Of a DNA stretch of 64,000 nucleotides, positions 52,862-61,089 are shown piece after piece. The position numbers were made by a program, and so were the translations under genes. Source of the DNA: Mucilaginibacter sp. SJ (GTDB taxonomy: Bacteria; Bacteroidota; Bacteroidia; Sphingobacteriales; Sphingobacteriaceae); the NCBI RefSeq assembly GCF_028993635.1, contig NZ_CP118631.1, forward strand, positions 186,001 through 250,000, read 5' to 3'. The notes under the pieces were generated by a model. The model saw only the letters and a list, made by a program, of their open reading frames with translations, had not been told where the DNA came from and did not search any database. Positions within the stretch are counted from its first letter, which is position 1, and every line of letters starts with the position of its first letter.

Positions 52862-55800
52862 ATGTACAAAAATTCTACTGCATTAAAGCGCGGGCAGATA
52901 CCCCGTGCCATATCAAAATTATTTCTGATCATGAAATTGTCGTTCTTTTTGTGTCTGGTTTCGATACTTCAGGTAAGTGCCTCAACCACGTTTGCGCAAA
53001 GGATAAGTCTTAGTAAAAATAACGCTTCGCTTGTTGAAACGCTTAAAGACATCCACAGGCAAAGCGGATATAGTGTACTCTACAATTCCAAAATGCTAAA
53101 AAAGGCACTTCCTGTAAACGTTGACCTTAAAGATGCTGCTTTAGACGAAGCGCTGAAGCAATGTTTCCGTGATCAGCCCTTTAGTTATGTAATTAACAAT
53201 ACTACCATTGTAGTTACACCCAAACCGGCCGAAAGCAAGGCGATACAGGTTATTACAGTTACAGGTTCAGTGAAAGATCAGAAAGGCGTGCCTTTACCGG
53301 GTGTAACCATAAAGGTAAAAGGAACCAATACCGGGGCACAAACCAATTTAGACGGTAATTATACCATCACGGTGAATGACAACAGTGCCGTATTGGTTTT
53401 CTCGTTTATAGGTTTTGTTAACCAGGAGGTAACCGTTGGTAATCAAACCAAAATTGATATTGTGCTTAAAGAACAAACTTCGGCACTTAACGAAATTGTG
53501 GTGGTTGGTTACGGTACACAAAAGAAAGTGAACCTTACAGGAGCTGTATCGTCAGTATCCGGCGAAACATTGAATAAACGCCCTGTTGTTAATCCCGCTT
53601 CTATGTTGCAGGGCCTGGCCCCGGGTGTACAGATCAATACAGGCTCCGGCGAACCGGGAAATGAGAGCGTATCTATCCGCATCCGTGGTAACAGTACATT
53701 CAGCGGCGCCGGTTCAGACCCATTGGTATTAATAGATGGCGTTCCCGGTAACTTTAGCGATCTTAACCCAACTGATATCGACAATGTGTCGGTGTTGAAA
53801 GACGCTGCATCTGCATCAATATACGGTTCAAGGGCTGCCAACGGCGTGGTGCTTGTAACAACGAAGCAAGGTAAGGCCGGACAAATGTCTGTTACTTACG
53901 ATGGTAACTTAGGATACAATAGCCCGACCAAGATGTTTAAACTGGTTACCAATTCTGCCCAGTATATGGAGATGTTTAACCAGGCACGTATCAACAGCGG
54001 CACAACTGATCCTAACTCACTTTATCCGCAGGATCAGATTGATTTGTACCGCAACAGTACTGACAGGCTGCATTATCCCAATACCGATTGGCTAAGCCTG
54101 ATATTCAGAACGGCTTTAACACAAAATCATAACCTGACATTTAGCGGTGGCAGTGAAAAAACTACGTATAACGTGTCATTGGGATATGTTAACCAGGACG
54201 GTATCGAAAGAGGCTTTGATTATAAGCGATATAGCGCAAGGATCAATCTAACCTCAAAGATTAACGATCATATAAAATTTGGCACTAATGTATTATTAAA
54301 GTCAGGTACCAGGGGTGCCGTGGCCGGTAATCCTTCATCACCCAGCCAATGGGATGGTTCTTCGATGGATCTCTTCCTTTCGGCTATGTCACAAGCACCT
54401 ACTTATGGCCCTTACCTAACTGATGGCAGCGGGCGGTACACTTACAAAGCTTATGATTTTGAGTATAACAATAAAAACCCAATAGCTGTATTGGATCAAA
54501 ATTTCAGAAGGATTACTAATGATTATGCGGTAAACGCCCAGGGCTGGTTTGAGGTGCAGTTTAATAAAGACATTTCCTGGTATACCAAAGGCGCGGTGAA
54601 CTTTAATATGGATAAATACAAGGATTTTAAAGCCACCCTTGATGAGTACAATTTCAAAACCAATCAACTGGCAACATCCCTTGACCTTGGTAAAGGCTTA
54701 ACCGACCAGGATCAACAAACTGTATATACCAATTTATTCAGCTACTTAAATTATGCACATGATTTCCACGGGCATAACCTTAAGGCGCAATTTGGCTACA
54801 GCATTGAGCAAAGTAAATACCAGTATTTACAAGGATATCGTAAAAATTTCCCGGTGCTGGACCTGCAGGAACTAAACGCGGGCGGTTCTGATATACAAAA
54901 TGCATATGGTACATCAAATCAGTGGGCACTGATGTCTTATTTCGGTCGTTTAAATTACGATTATAAAGGCCGTTATTTGTTAGAGGGCAACATCCGTGAT
55001 GACGGAAGTTCGAGATTTAATGGCGCCAATAAATGGGGAGTGTTTCCTTCGTTTTCGGCAGGCTGGCGTGTTACCGAAGAGCCGTTTGTAAAAGCCATGA
55101 ATTTAACCTGGCTGGATAATTTTAAATTAAGAGGTTCATGGGGGCAATTAGGCAACCAAAATGTAGGTAATTATCCCTATCAGGCGCTGTTAAACCTTAC
55201 AGGAAACTATTCGTTTGATAACTCAACCCTAACAACAGGCGTAGCGCAACAGGCCTTAAACAACCCGGTTATAAAATGGGAAACAACCACCATGACCGAT
55301 ATTGGTTTGGATGTTACTATTTTCAAAAACTTTAATTTAACTGCCGATTGGTATAATAAAACAACGTCTGATATTTTAAGACAGGCACAGGTTACGGCGG
55401 TTGTTGGCCTAAGTTCTCCTACTATTAATGATGGCGTGGTGAATAATAGGGGTATTGAGCTTGGCCTGTCATACAATAATGTAATACGTGACGGTGCTTT
55501 AAAAGGCCTGGCCTTTAACATAGGGGCGAATGTTGATCATAACCGTAACAGACTGGTGAAATTTGGCCAAACCGAAATAAACGATTATAAGATCAACCAA
55601 AACGGGCTGCCGTGGAACTCGTTCTATATGTTGGACGTTATCGGCATCTTCCAGTCGGCAGCAGAGGTAGCTAATTCTCCCAAACAGTTTTCTGATTCTA
55701 CCTTACCGGGCGACTTAAAATATAGAGATGTAAACGGCGATGGTAAAATTGATCAAAACGACCGTACAATTATCGGTGGTGTTTATCCGAAATTAAACTA

Positions 55801-56266
55801 CTCATTTAACTTATCGGCCAGCTTTAAAGGTTTTGACTTATCAGCCATGATGCAAGGCGTTTACGGTGTTAAATCTTATGTATCAGGTTGGGGCACTATA
55901 CCATTTGTGCAAGGCTCGTCGCCAACCACCGATTGGTTGAATGCCTGGACTCCTGAGCACCCTTCAACCTCTATGCCGCGCATTTATTTCGGGCAAAGCG
56001 CACCTGATAAGATCGGTCGCCGGTCTACCTTTTTCCTTCAGGATGCATCTTATTTAAGGCTTAAAAACCTGGTACTGGGTTATACCATTCCGGCGCAGCT
56101 CACCAAGAAGATAGGTATTAACCGCCTAAGGGTTTATTTTGCCGGCGATAACCTGTTAACTATAACCAAGTTTAAAGGCCTTGATCCTGAACGTTATGGC
56201 AGCGGAGACCAGGTGCAGTACCCGCAAAATAAAATCTACTCTTTTGGTTTGAACGTATCCTTTTAA
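52862..56266 (+). CDS. SusC-like TonB-dependent receptor with STN signalling domain
   Basis: A 1134-residue protein with the long basic leader typical of this subgroup and a signal segment (MKLSFFLCLVSILQVSAS, ending TFAQ). The STN domain follows (about 50-120; LVETLKDIHRQSGYSVLYN, ALDEALKQCF), then a carboxypeptidase-regulatory domain (VKDQKGVPLPGVTIKVKGT), the plug (ALNEIVVVGYGTQKKVNLTG, VLIDGVPGNFSDLNP) and a barrel ending FGLNVSF. It both imports a ligand and signals to FecR and the ECF sigma factor. No degradative enzymes are linked, so the ligand is unclear. Confidence 0.97.
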   Translation: MYKNSTALKRGQIPRAISKLFLIMKLSFFLCLVSILQVSASTTFAQRISLSKNNASLVETLKDIHRQSGYSVLYNSKMLKKALPVNVDLKDAALDEALKQCFRDQPFSYVINNTTIVVTPKPAESKAIQVITVTGSVKDQKGVPLPGVTIKVKGTNTGAQTNLDGNYTITVNDNSAVLVFSFIGFVNQEVTVGNQTKIDIVLKEQTSALNEIVVVGYGTQKKVNLTGAVSSVSGETLNKRPVVNPASMLQGLAPGVQINTGSGEPGNESVSIRIRGNSTFSGAGSDPLVLIDGVPGNFSDLNPTDIDNVSVLKDAASASIYGSRAANGVVLVTTKQGKAGQMSVTYDGNLGYNSPTKMFKLVTNSAQYMEMFNQARINSGTTDPNSLYPQDQIDLYRNSTDRLHYPNTDWLSLIFRTALTQNHNLTFSGGSEKTTYNVSLGYVNQDGIERGFDYKRYSARINLTSKINDHIKFGTNVLLKSGTRGAVAGNPSSPSQWDGSSMDLFLSAMSQAPTYGPYLTDGSGRYTYKAYDFEYNNKNPIAVLDQNFRRITNDYAVNAQGWFEVQFNKDISWYTKGAVNFNMDKYKDFKATLDEYNFKTNQLATSLDLGKGLTDQDQQTVYTNLFSYLNYAHDFHGHNLKAQFGYSIEQSKYQYLQGYRKNFPVLDLQELNAGGSDIQNAYGTSNQWALMSYFGRLNYDYKGRYLLEGNIRDDGSSRFNGANKWGVFPSFSAGWRVTEEPFVKAMNLTWLDNFKLRGSWGQLGNQNVGNYPYQALLNLTGNYSFDNSTLTTGVAQQALNNPVIKWETTTMTDIGLDVTIFKNFNLTADWYNKTTSDILRQAQVTAVVGLSSPTINDGVVNNRGIELGLSYNNVIRDGALKGLAFNIGANVDHNRNRLVKFGQTEINDYKINQNGLPWNSFYMLDVIGIFQSAAEVANSPKQFSDSTLPGDLKYRDVNGDGKIDQNDRTIIGGVYPKLNYSFNLSASFKGFDLSAMMQGVYGVKSYVSGWGTIPFVQGSSPTTDWLNAWTPEHPSTSMPRIYFGQSAPDKIGRRSTFFLQDASYLRLKNLVLGYTIPAQLTKKIGINRLRVYFAGDNLLTITKFKGLDPERYGSGDQVQYPQNKIYSFGLNVSF

Positions 56267-56275
56267 TTAGCCCAC

Positions 56276-57796
56276 ATGAAAAATCGAATTATAATAACCA
56301 TCATATTAATTACATCGCTGTTTTTAGGCGCATGTAAAAAGGCTCTTGATTTAAACCCCAACGATCAGATAGCCACTTCAACTTTCTATAAATCGAAAGC
56401 GGACTTTGACGCGGCTGTGGCAGCGGTTTATGCATCCCTTCAACAAGAAGAATTTTCTTATGGCATGGCCTTTAGGGATGGATTTACCGACAACGGCTAT
56501 AACCAGTTTAATTCGGGTGCCGCTAAAGACTTTGTACAGGGCAATTTTAACCCTACAACCGGCGGTTACGAAACTGATATTTATAATCACAGTTATGCCG
56601 GTATTGCCAGGGTAAACCTGTTTTTGAAAAATTTAGGCAATTATAAAGGGGCAGATATATCTGACAGTCAGCGTAAAGTATACGAAGGTGAAGTAAGGTT
56701 TATCCGTGCTTTTCTCTACTTTCAGTTATACAGCATTTACGGCGACGTTCCGTTGGTGACACAGCCGCTTGATCTGAGCAACCAGAAACAACCTAAGGTA
56801 CCTGCTGCACAAGTGCTCGCTCAGATCACTGCCGACCTTGATTATGGCATTGCCAACTTAAGCACCAATGCCTATTACGCCAACGGTGGTCATGTTGCGG
56901 CATCATCTGCCAAAGCATTAAAAGCAAGGGTTTTATTATTTGCCGCATTTGGCAGCACCGGCACGCCTGATGCCGCCATGCTAACCCAGGTGCGGAACCT
57001 TTGTTTGGATTTAATGGGCCAGTATAAACTAAGCACCAATTTTGAGGATATTTTCAGGGATGCTACCCAGAAAAACAATACCGAGATCATGTTTTCCGTT
57101 AACTTCCTGGCTCCAAACAATACAGCCCCGTGGGATATGTATTATGGTGATTGGGATGCCTGTGCACCGTTGCAAAATATGGTTGATGCTTTTGAATGCA
57201 CAGATGGGCAGCCTTATGGTACTTCGCCGTTAACTGATACAAAAAATCAGTTCAAAAACCGCGACCCAAGGTTGGCCAAAACCGTATATGCCGATTCAGT
57301 ATATTTTGGTCCGGGCAAGGTTCACCATCCTTCAAATCTGAGGCCTACAGGCTATGGAATTATCAAATTCCTTGAACCTAATAACATACCTTATGGCTTT
57401 TCAACTCTTAGTCAGCAGGATGCGGTTATTTTACGTTTAGGCGAGGTGATGCTGATGTATGCCGAAGCTCAAAATGAAATTGCCGGCCCTGATGCAACAG
57501 TTTATAAAGCTATGGCCGATTTGCGCGCAAGGGTAAATATGCCGGCTTTCCCGGCCGGGTATACCAAAGATCAGATGCGTGAACGGATCAGGCACGAACG
57601 CCGTGTGGAGCTCGCTTTCGAAGGTTTGCGCCACTACGATCTGTTAAGATGGCATATTGCCGGCCCGGTACTTAACGCGGTAAAAACCAGCCTTATCAAT
57701 TATCATTTTGAGGATAAGTTTTACCATTGGCCGCTGCCTCAAACAGAAATCGACAAGAGCGGAGGTGTACTTATACAAAATCCGGATTACAAATAG
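56276..57796 (+). CDS. SusD-like substrate-binding lipoprotein
   Basis: A 506-residue protein with lipoprotein signal (MKNRIIITIILITSLFLGAC, lipidated Cys20). SusD motifs: TFYKSKADFDAAVAAVYASL, GEVRFIRAFLYFQLYSIYGDVP, RLGEVMLMYAEAQNE, RIRHERRVELAFEGLRHYDLLRW and the C-terminal HWPLPQTEIDKSGG. It starts 10 bases after SusC and is followed by a clear terminator, so the pair ends its operon. Confidence 0.97.
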   Translation: MKNRIIITIILITSLFLGACKKALDLNPNDQIATSTFYKSKADFDAAVAAVYASLQQEEFSYGMAFRDGFTDNGYNQFNSGAAKDFVQGNFNPTTGGYETDIYNHSYAGIARVNLFLKNLGNYKGADISDSQRKVYEGEVRFIRAFLYFQLYSIYGDVPLVTQPLDLSNQKQPKVPAAQVLAQITADLDYGIANLSTNAYYANGGHVAASSAKALKARVLLFAAFGSTGTPDAAMLTQVRNLCLDLMGQYKLSTNFEDIFRDATQKNNTEIMFSVNFLAPNNTAPWDMYYGDWDACAPLQNMVDAFECTDGQPYGTSPLTDTKNQFKNRDPRLAKTVYADSVYFGPGKVHHPSNLRPTGYGIIKFLEPNNIPYGFSTLSQQDAVILRLGEVMLMYAEAQNEIAGPDATVYKAMADLRARVNMPAFPAGYTKDQMRERIRHERRVELAFEGLRHYDLLRWHIAGPVLNAVKTSLINYHFEDKFYHWPLPQTEIDKSGGVLIQNPDYK

Positions 57797-57877
57797 TAAC
57801 CGGAACTTGAAAGCCAGAGGCGGCCTGTCAATGAAGCGCATGCCAAAATCTGGACAACAGTCTTAATTATTCATGTG

Positions 57878-57910
57878 ATGAGCCCGGTATTTTATCGGGC
57901 TCATTCTTTT
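57878..57910 (+). terminator. Rho-independent terminator after SusD
   Basis: ATGAGCCCG / CGGGCTCAT around a nine-base loop, then TCTTTT. It closes the SusCD operon. Confidence 0.85.
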
Positions 57911-58032
57911 AGGTCGAGTCTGATCTATTCAAAAGCCTTTGACCCTATAATGCCGTACTTTATATAAAAGCTAAAAGCAGAATGCACAAAGCCTAAAGTT
58001 TAACGTGTTGATTATTAAATTAGTTATGCAGC

Positions 58033-58485
58033 TCAATGATGTTCAAACCTGCCGGTGACTTTGTCTATCCTGATCTTATAGACGATCAGGTCGATCTTGT
58101 CGCCAATATCATACTCATTTGCGGTTATACCATGGGAGGGATGGTCTGTAGCATGTTCCACCAGTGGCATAACCCGGTGGATTAGTGCCTGCATTGTCTG
58201 CTCTTGTTCCGCTATGTCTGTAATTTCTTCAAATGTACCCCAGGCTATGACACTTTTCCAGCTGAAGATGTTTTTTATATCATCAACTTCAAAACAAACT
58301 TTAGGGTTTTTTCGCATCATTTCAATTTTCTTTCCCGGACCGGAATGCGCATAGATTACGCCATTCTTGTATACATAGTTAACGGGTACTATATACGTGG
58401 TGCCCTGGGCATAACACCCTAAACGGCCGGTTACCTGCCGGCTAAGCAACGCTTCAATTTCCGGTTGTTCCAATTTTCCTAACAT
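58033..58485 (-). CDS. Pyridoxamine 5'-phosphate oxidase family, FMN-binding (NimA-like)
   Basis: A 150-residue split-barrel flavoprotein: EIEALLSRQVTGRLGCYAQG, YIVPVNYVYKNGVIYAHSGPG, KIEMMRKNPKVCFEVDDI and WKSVIAWGTFEEI. These proteins bind FMN and reduce small molecules; true PNP oxidase activity is unlikely. Many are part of low-oxygen or stress regulons in Bacteroidota. A CRP-like sequence lies about 75 bases upstream (58559-58574). It is divergent from hemA. Confidence 0.9.
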   Translation of the reverse strand: MLGKLEQPEIEALLSRQVTGRLGCYAQGTTYIVPVNYVYKNGVIYAHSGPGKKIEMMRKNPKVCFEVDDIKNIFSWKSVIAWGTFEEITDIAEQEQTMQALIHRVMPLVEHATDHPSHGITANEYDIGDKIDLIVYKIRIDKVTGRFEHH

Positions 58486-58558
58486 AACGGCGAATATTAA
58501 TTGACCAAAGCTAAGCTCATCACTATTTAAACAAAATGCTGCTGGTCAGTTAAGGGCA

Positions 58559-58574
58559 TGATCGCCGTCACATT
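58559..58574. promoter_or_regulatory. Weak CRP/FNR-like site upstream of the FMN protein gene
   Basis: TGATCGCCGTCACA has TGA, six bases, TCACA spacing as in CRP sites. Its core matches the hemA palindrome core (TGACGGCCGTCA) at 10 of 12 bases. It lies in the divergent region at about -75 from the 58485 start. Confidence 0.35.
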
Positions 58575-58651
58575 TGTGTCAGTGGCCCTCGGGGTATTGG
58601 TGTTATGATACATACTGTGCATCCCGATCTGCCGGCTGTTGTACCTCAGCG

Positions 58652-58684
58652 CAATCACAGGTAAACATCCCTGTGATTGTTTTT
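58652..58684 (+). terminator. Rho-independent terminator with no upstream plus-strand gene
   Basis: CAATCACAGG / CCTGTGATTG around TAAACATC, then TTTTT. The nearest plus-strand gene ends at 57796 behind its own terminator, so this one implies a short transcript starting after about 58490, or insulation of the hemA promoter. The region 58486-58800 holds no supported protein gene. Confidence 0.85.
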
Positions 58685-58737
58685 ATGTTGCTTTATTAAT
58701 CAATTGAACCGGTTTCGGGTGTACGATCAATTGTATA

Positions 58738-58753
58738 AGTGACGGCCGTCACT
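58738..58753. promoter_or_regulatory. 16-bp palindrome, CRP/FNR-type operator upstream of hemA
   Basis: AGTGACGGCCGTCACT is a perfect palindrome with the GTGA, six bases, TCAC layout of CRP/FNR-family sites. It ends 47 bases before the leader ORF start. The string GCAACTTTACCTCA about 25 bases downstream is a plausible -7 region. Confidence 0.6.
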
Positions 58754-58800
58754 ATTTTAACCTGCCGAACATCGCAACTTTACCTCATAAAAATAATGTT

Positions 58801-58887
58801 ATGAAAGTAGTTGAGGTAAGCTATGCCGCCAGTAAACGAACGATCATTTCCCTGTTATACAATTTAAAGTTTGGAAGGCGTGAATAA
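58801..58887 (+). CDS. 28-residue leader ORF overlapping the hemA start
   Basis: ATG at 58801 opens a 28-codon frame (MKVVEVSYAASKRT...) whose TAA (58885-58887) lies just inside the 5' end of hemA in another frame. No ATG exists for hemA, only TTG 58871 or GTG 58880, so translation of the leader may deliver ribosomes to the hemA start. It may be the first translated frame of the transcript. Confidence 0.45.
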   Translation: MKVVEVSYAASKRTIISLLYNLKFGRRE

Positions 58888-60151
58888 TAAGAGCAGCATA
58901 ACTGGGATCGAAAATTTTTACGCGGTCGGAATTAATTATAAAAAATCGGATGCCCGGCTTAGAGGCCGTTTTGCAGTTTCAAACGAACAATATGAAGCCA
59001 TATTGAAAGAGGCGGGCAATTATGGCGTTAGCTCATTATTTATCTTGTCGACATGTAACCGTACCGAAATCTACGGAGTAACCAATACGCCAGATAAACT
59101 GGTTAACCTGTTATGCAGTGTTACCAATGGCGAAATAAAAGAATTTAAGGGTCACTGCTATAAAAAGGAAGGCATCGGCGCGGTTGAACATATGTTTAAT
59201 GTTGCAGCTGGTTTAGATTCACAGATACTTGGAGACTATGAAATTATCGGGCAGTTTAAACAGGCTGTAAGGTTTGCGAAAGACCGCGGTTTTATCAACA
59301 CCTTTTTAGAAAAGCTATATAACACTGTTTTGCAAGCCTCAAAGCAGATCAAAAATCAAACGGGCCTCAGTAAAGGAACTACTTCCGTATCGTTTGCAGC
59401 TCTGCAATCCATTAAGCAATATCATGCTAATGCCACAAATATTTTGATTGTAGGGGCAGGTAAAATGGGGCAGCGTGCATGTAAAAACATTAAAGATTAC
59501 CTGGGGCAAAAGGTTCGTATTACTTTGGTTAACAGGACTGTTGATAAGGCAGAGCGGCTTGCCGAAGAAATGGACGTTAGTTATGGCCATATAGCAGATT
59601 TGCCAATACTCATTTCCCTTGCAGATGTTATCATTGTTGCCACCGCTTCCGCTACACCAGTAATTTCTAAAGCTGATCTTGAACATTGCAATGAAAAACT
59701 GATCATAGATTTGGCGATACCCAACAATGTTGAACCCGCGGCATCAGAACTACCGCACATTAAACTGGTTAATATTGACGAACTCTCGCTTGTTAACAGT
59801 GAAACTATTCAGAAAAGGCAAAGTCAGGTTATTGCCGCGCGAGAGATCAACAACCATTTCATCAACAGGTTTGTTGAATGGTGCGAACTGCGAAAAAGCT
59901 GCATAGTGGTGAATGCCATTAAAAAACAGTTAACCTCCATTTGTTTAAGCCAATCCAAATCCGCCGGCTGTGTTGCGGGCTTTGTATCCTCCCGGGATGA
60001 ACAAAGAATACAGCAAATATTAAACGGAACAGCAGGAAAAATGAAATGCGCTAACAAAGCCGGCTGCCATTACCTGGAGGCTTTAAATGAATTTATCTCG
60101 GGCCTGGGTTTATCAGCCAACATACTAAATCCTGAAAGAACGTTAATATAA
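58880..60151 (+). CDS. hemA: Glutamyl-tRNA reductase
   Basis: A protein of about 423 residues (GTG 58880; TTG 58871 adds three). It catalyses NADPH-dependent reduction of glutamyl-tRNA to glutamate-1-semialdehyde, the first committed step of C5 tetrapyrrole synthesis. Motifs: FYAVGINYKKSDARLRGRF, the catalytic Cys in LSTCNRTEIYG, GLDSQILGDYEIIGQFKQA, NQTGLSKGTTSVSFAAL and the Rossmann motif ILIVGAGKMG. The C-terminal dimerisation part is unusual and Cys-rich (MKCANKAGCHYLEALNEF). The CRP-like palindrome and leader ORF suggest oxygen- or nutrient-linked control. A second, constitutive hemA elsewhere is possible. Confidence 0.93.
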   Translation: MNNKSSITGIENFYAVGINYKKSDARLRGRFAVSNEQYEAILKEAGNYGVSSLFILSTCNRTEIYGVTNTPDKLVNLLCSVTNGEIKEFKGHCYKKEGIGAVEHMFNVAAGLDSQILGDYEIIGQFKQAVRFAKDRGFINTFLEKLYNTVLQASKQIKNQTGLSKGTTSVSFAALQSIKQYHANATNILIVGAGKMGQRACKNIKDYLGQKVRITLVNRTVDKAERLAEEMDVSYGHIADLPILISLADVIIVATASATPVISKADLEHCNEKLIIDLAIPNNVEPAASELPHIKLVNIDELSLVNSETIQKRQSQVIAAREINNHFINRFVEWCELRKSCIVVNAIKKQLTSICLSQSKSAGCVAGFVSSRDEQRIQQILNGTAGKMKCANKAGCHYLEALNEFISGLGLSANILNPERTLI

Positions 60152-60382
60152 ATAACAACGGGCGGCCAACGTAGATGATTGTGTTATCGGATAAGCGGAA
60201 GCAATATCAATTTTGCCTGGATATAAACGGGTATGAAAGAGATTATTAATTAGCGAATAAGAAACAGCGGGTTTCCGGCGTTCAAAATATCGTAGTACCT
60301 TTATTACTAAACAGATTTTGCAGTATTGCCGGATACAATACGATTTTTGTTAGTCATTGATTATCTCTTACCTAACTTCGCT

Positions 60383-61075
60383 ATGGAAACCGCAAATCAA
60401 CACCGCAGGGATTTTATTAAGGCAGCCGCCATCACCTCATTAACCGGGCTGACATTGTTATCAGCTTGTAATGACAGCGACGATGACGAGGATCAAAAAG
60501 TATCGCCGCCCGAGGATCTTATGCAGGAACACGGTTTACTGAACCGGGTGCTGCTCATCTATGACCATTGCAAAGGCTTGCTAATAGATAAGCAGGGTTT
60601 CCCGATGGAAGCCTTGTTAGACTCGGCTGGCATTATCCGCACCTTTGTTGAGGATTACCATGAAAAGCAGGAAGAAAACTACCTGTTCCCGCGTTTTCGA
60701 AAGGCCAACCAGTTAACGGACCTCGTACAAACTTTGCTGGCGCAGCATAAGGCCGGGCGTACTATTACGGATGAGCTCATGCAATTAACTAAGTCTCAAA
60801 AACTGTCCGATACGGAAAAACATCAGCTTATTACCTTGTTGAATAATTTCAACAAGATGTACCGCCCGCATGAAGCGCGGGAGGATACCGTTTTATTCCC
60901 AGCCTTCCGCAATATCGTATCCCACCATGAATATGATGCGCTGGGGGAGGAATTTGAAAATAACGAACATACGCTGTTTGGCAAAAACGGGTTTGAAGGC
61001 ATGGTTGAGAAGGTGGCCGGTATCGAAAAGTCTTTAGGCATTTATGAGCTGGCCCGGTTCACGCCGGGCGCCTAA
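60383..61075 (+). CDS. Hemerythrin HHE-domain lipoprotein, twin-arginine-like signal
   Basis: A 230-residue protein from the ATG at 60383 (the frame extends to 60326). Signal: HRRDFIKAAAITSLTGLTLLSAC, a twin-arginine-like motif followed by a lipobox with Cys29. The mature part is a hemerythrin-like four-helix bundle with iron-ligand His/Glu residues: MQEHGLLNRVLLIYDHC, VEDYHEKQEENYLFPRF, LLAQHKAGR and MYRPHEAREDTVLFPAF. It may bind oxygen or NO, or store iron, at the envelope. It is convergent with the copper ATPase gene (14-base gap). Confidence 0.9.
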   Translation: METANQHRRDFIKAAAITSLTGLTLLSACNDSDDDEDQKVSPPEDLMQEHGLLNRVLLIYDHCKGLLIDKQGFPMEALLDSAGIIRTFVEDYHEKQEENYLFPRFRKANQLTDLVQTLLAQHKAGRTITDELMQLTKSQKLSDTEKHQLITLLNNFNKMYRPHEAREDTVLFPAFRNIVSHHEYDALGEEFENNEHTLFGKNGFEGMVEKVAGIEKSLGIYELARFTPGA

Positions 61076-61089
61076 CTACAAATTGCCAG

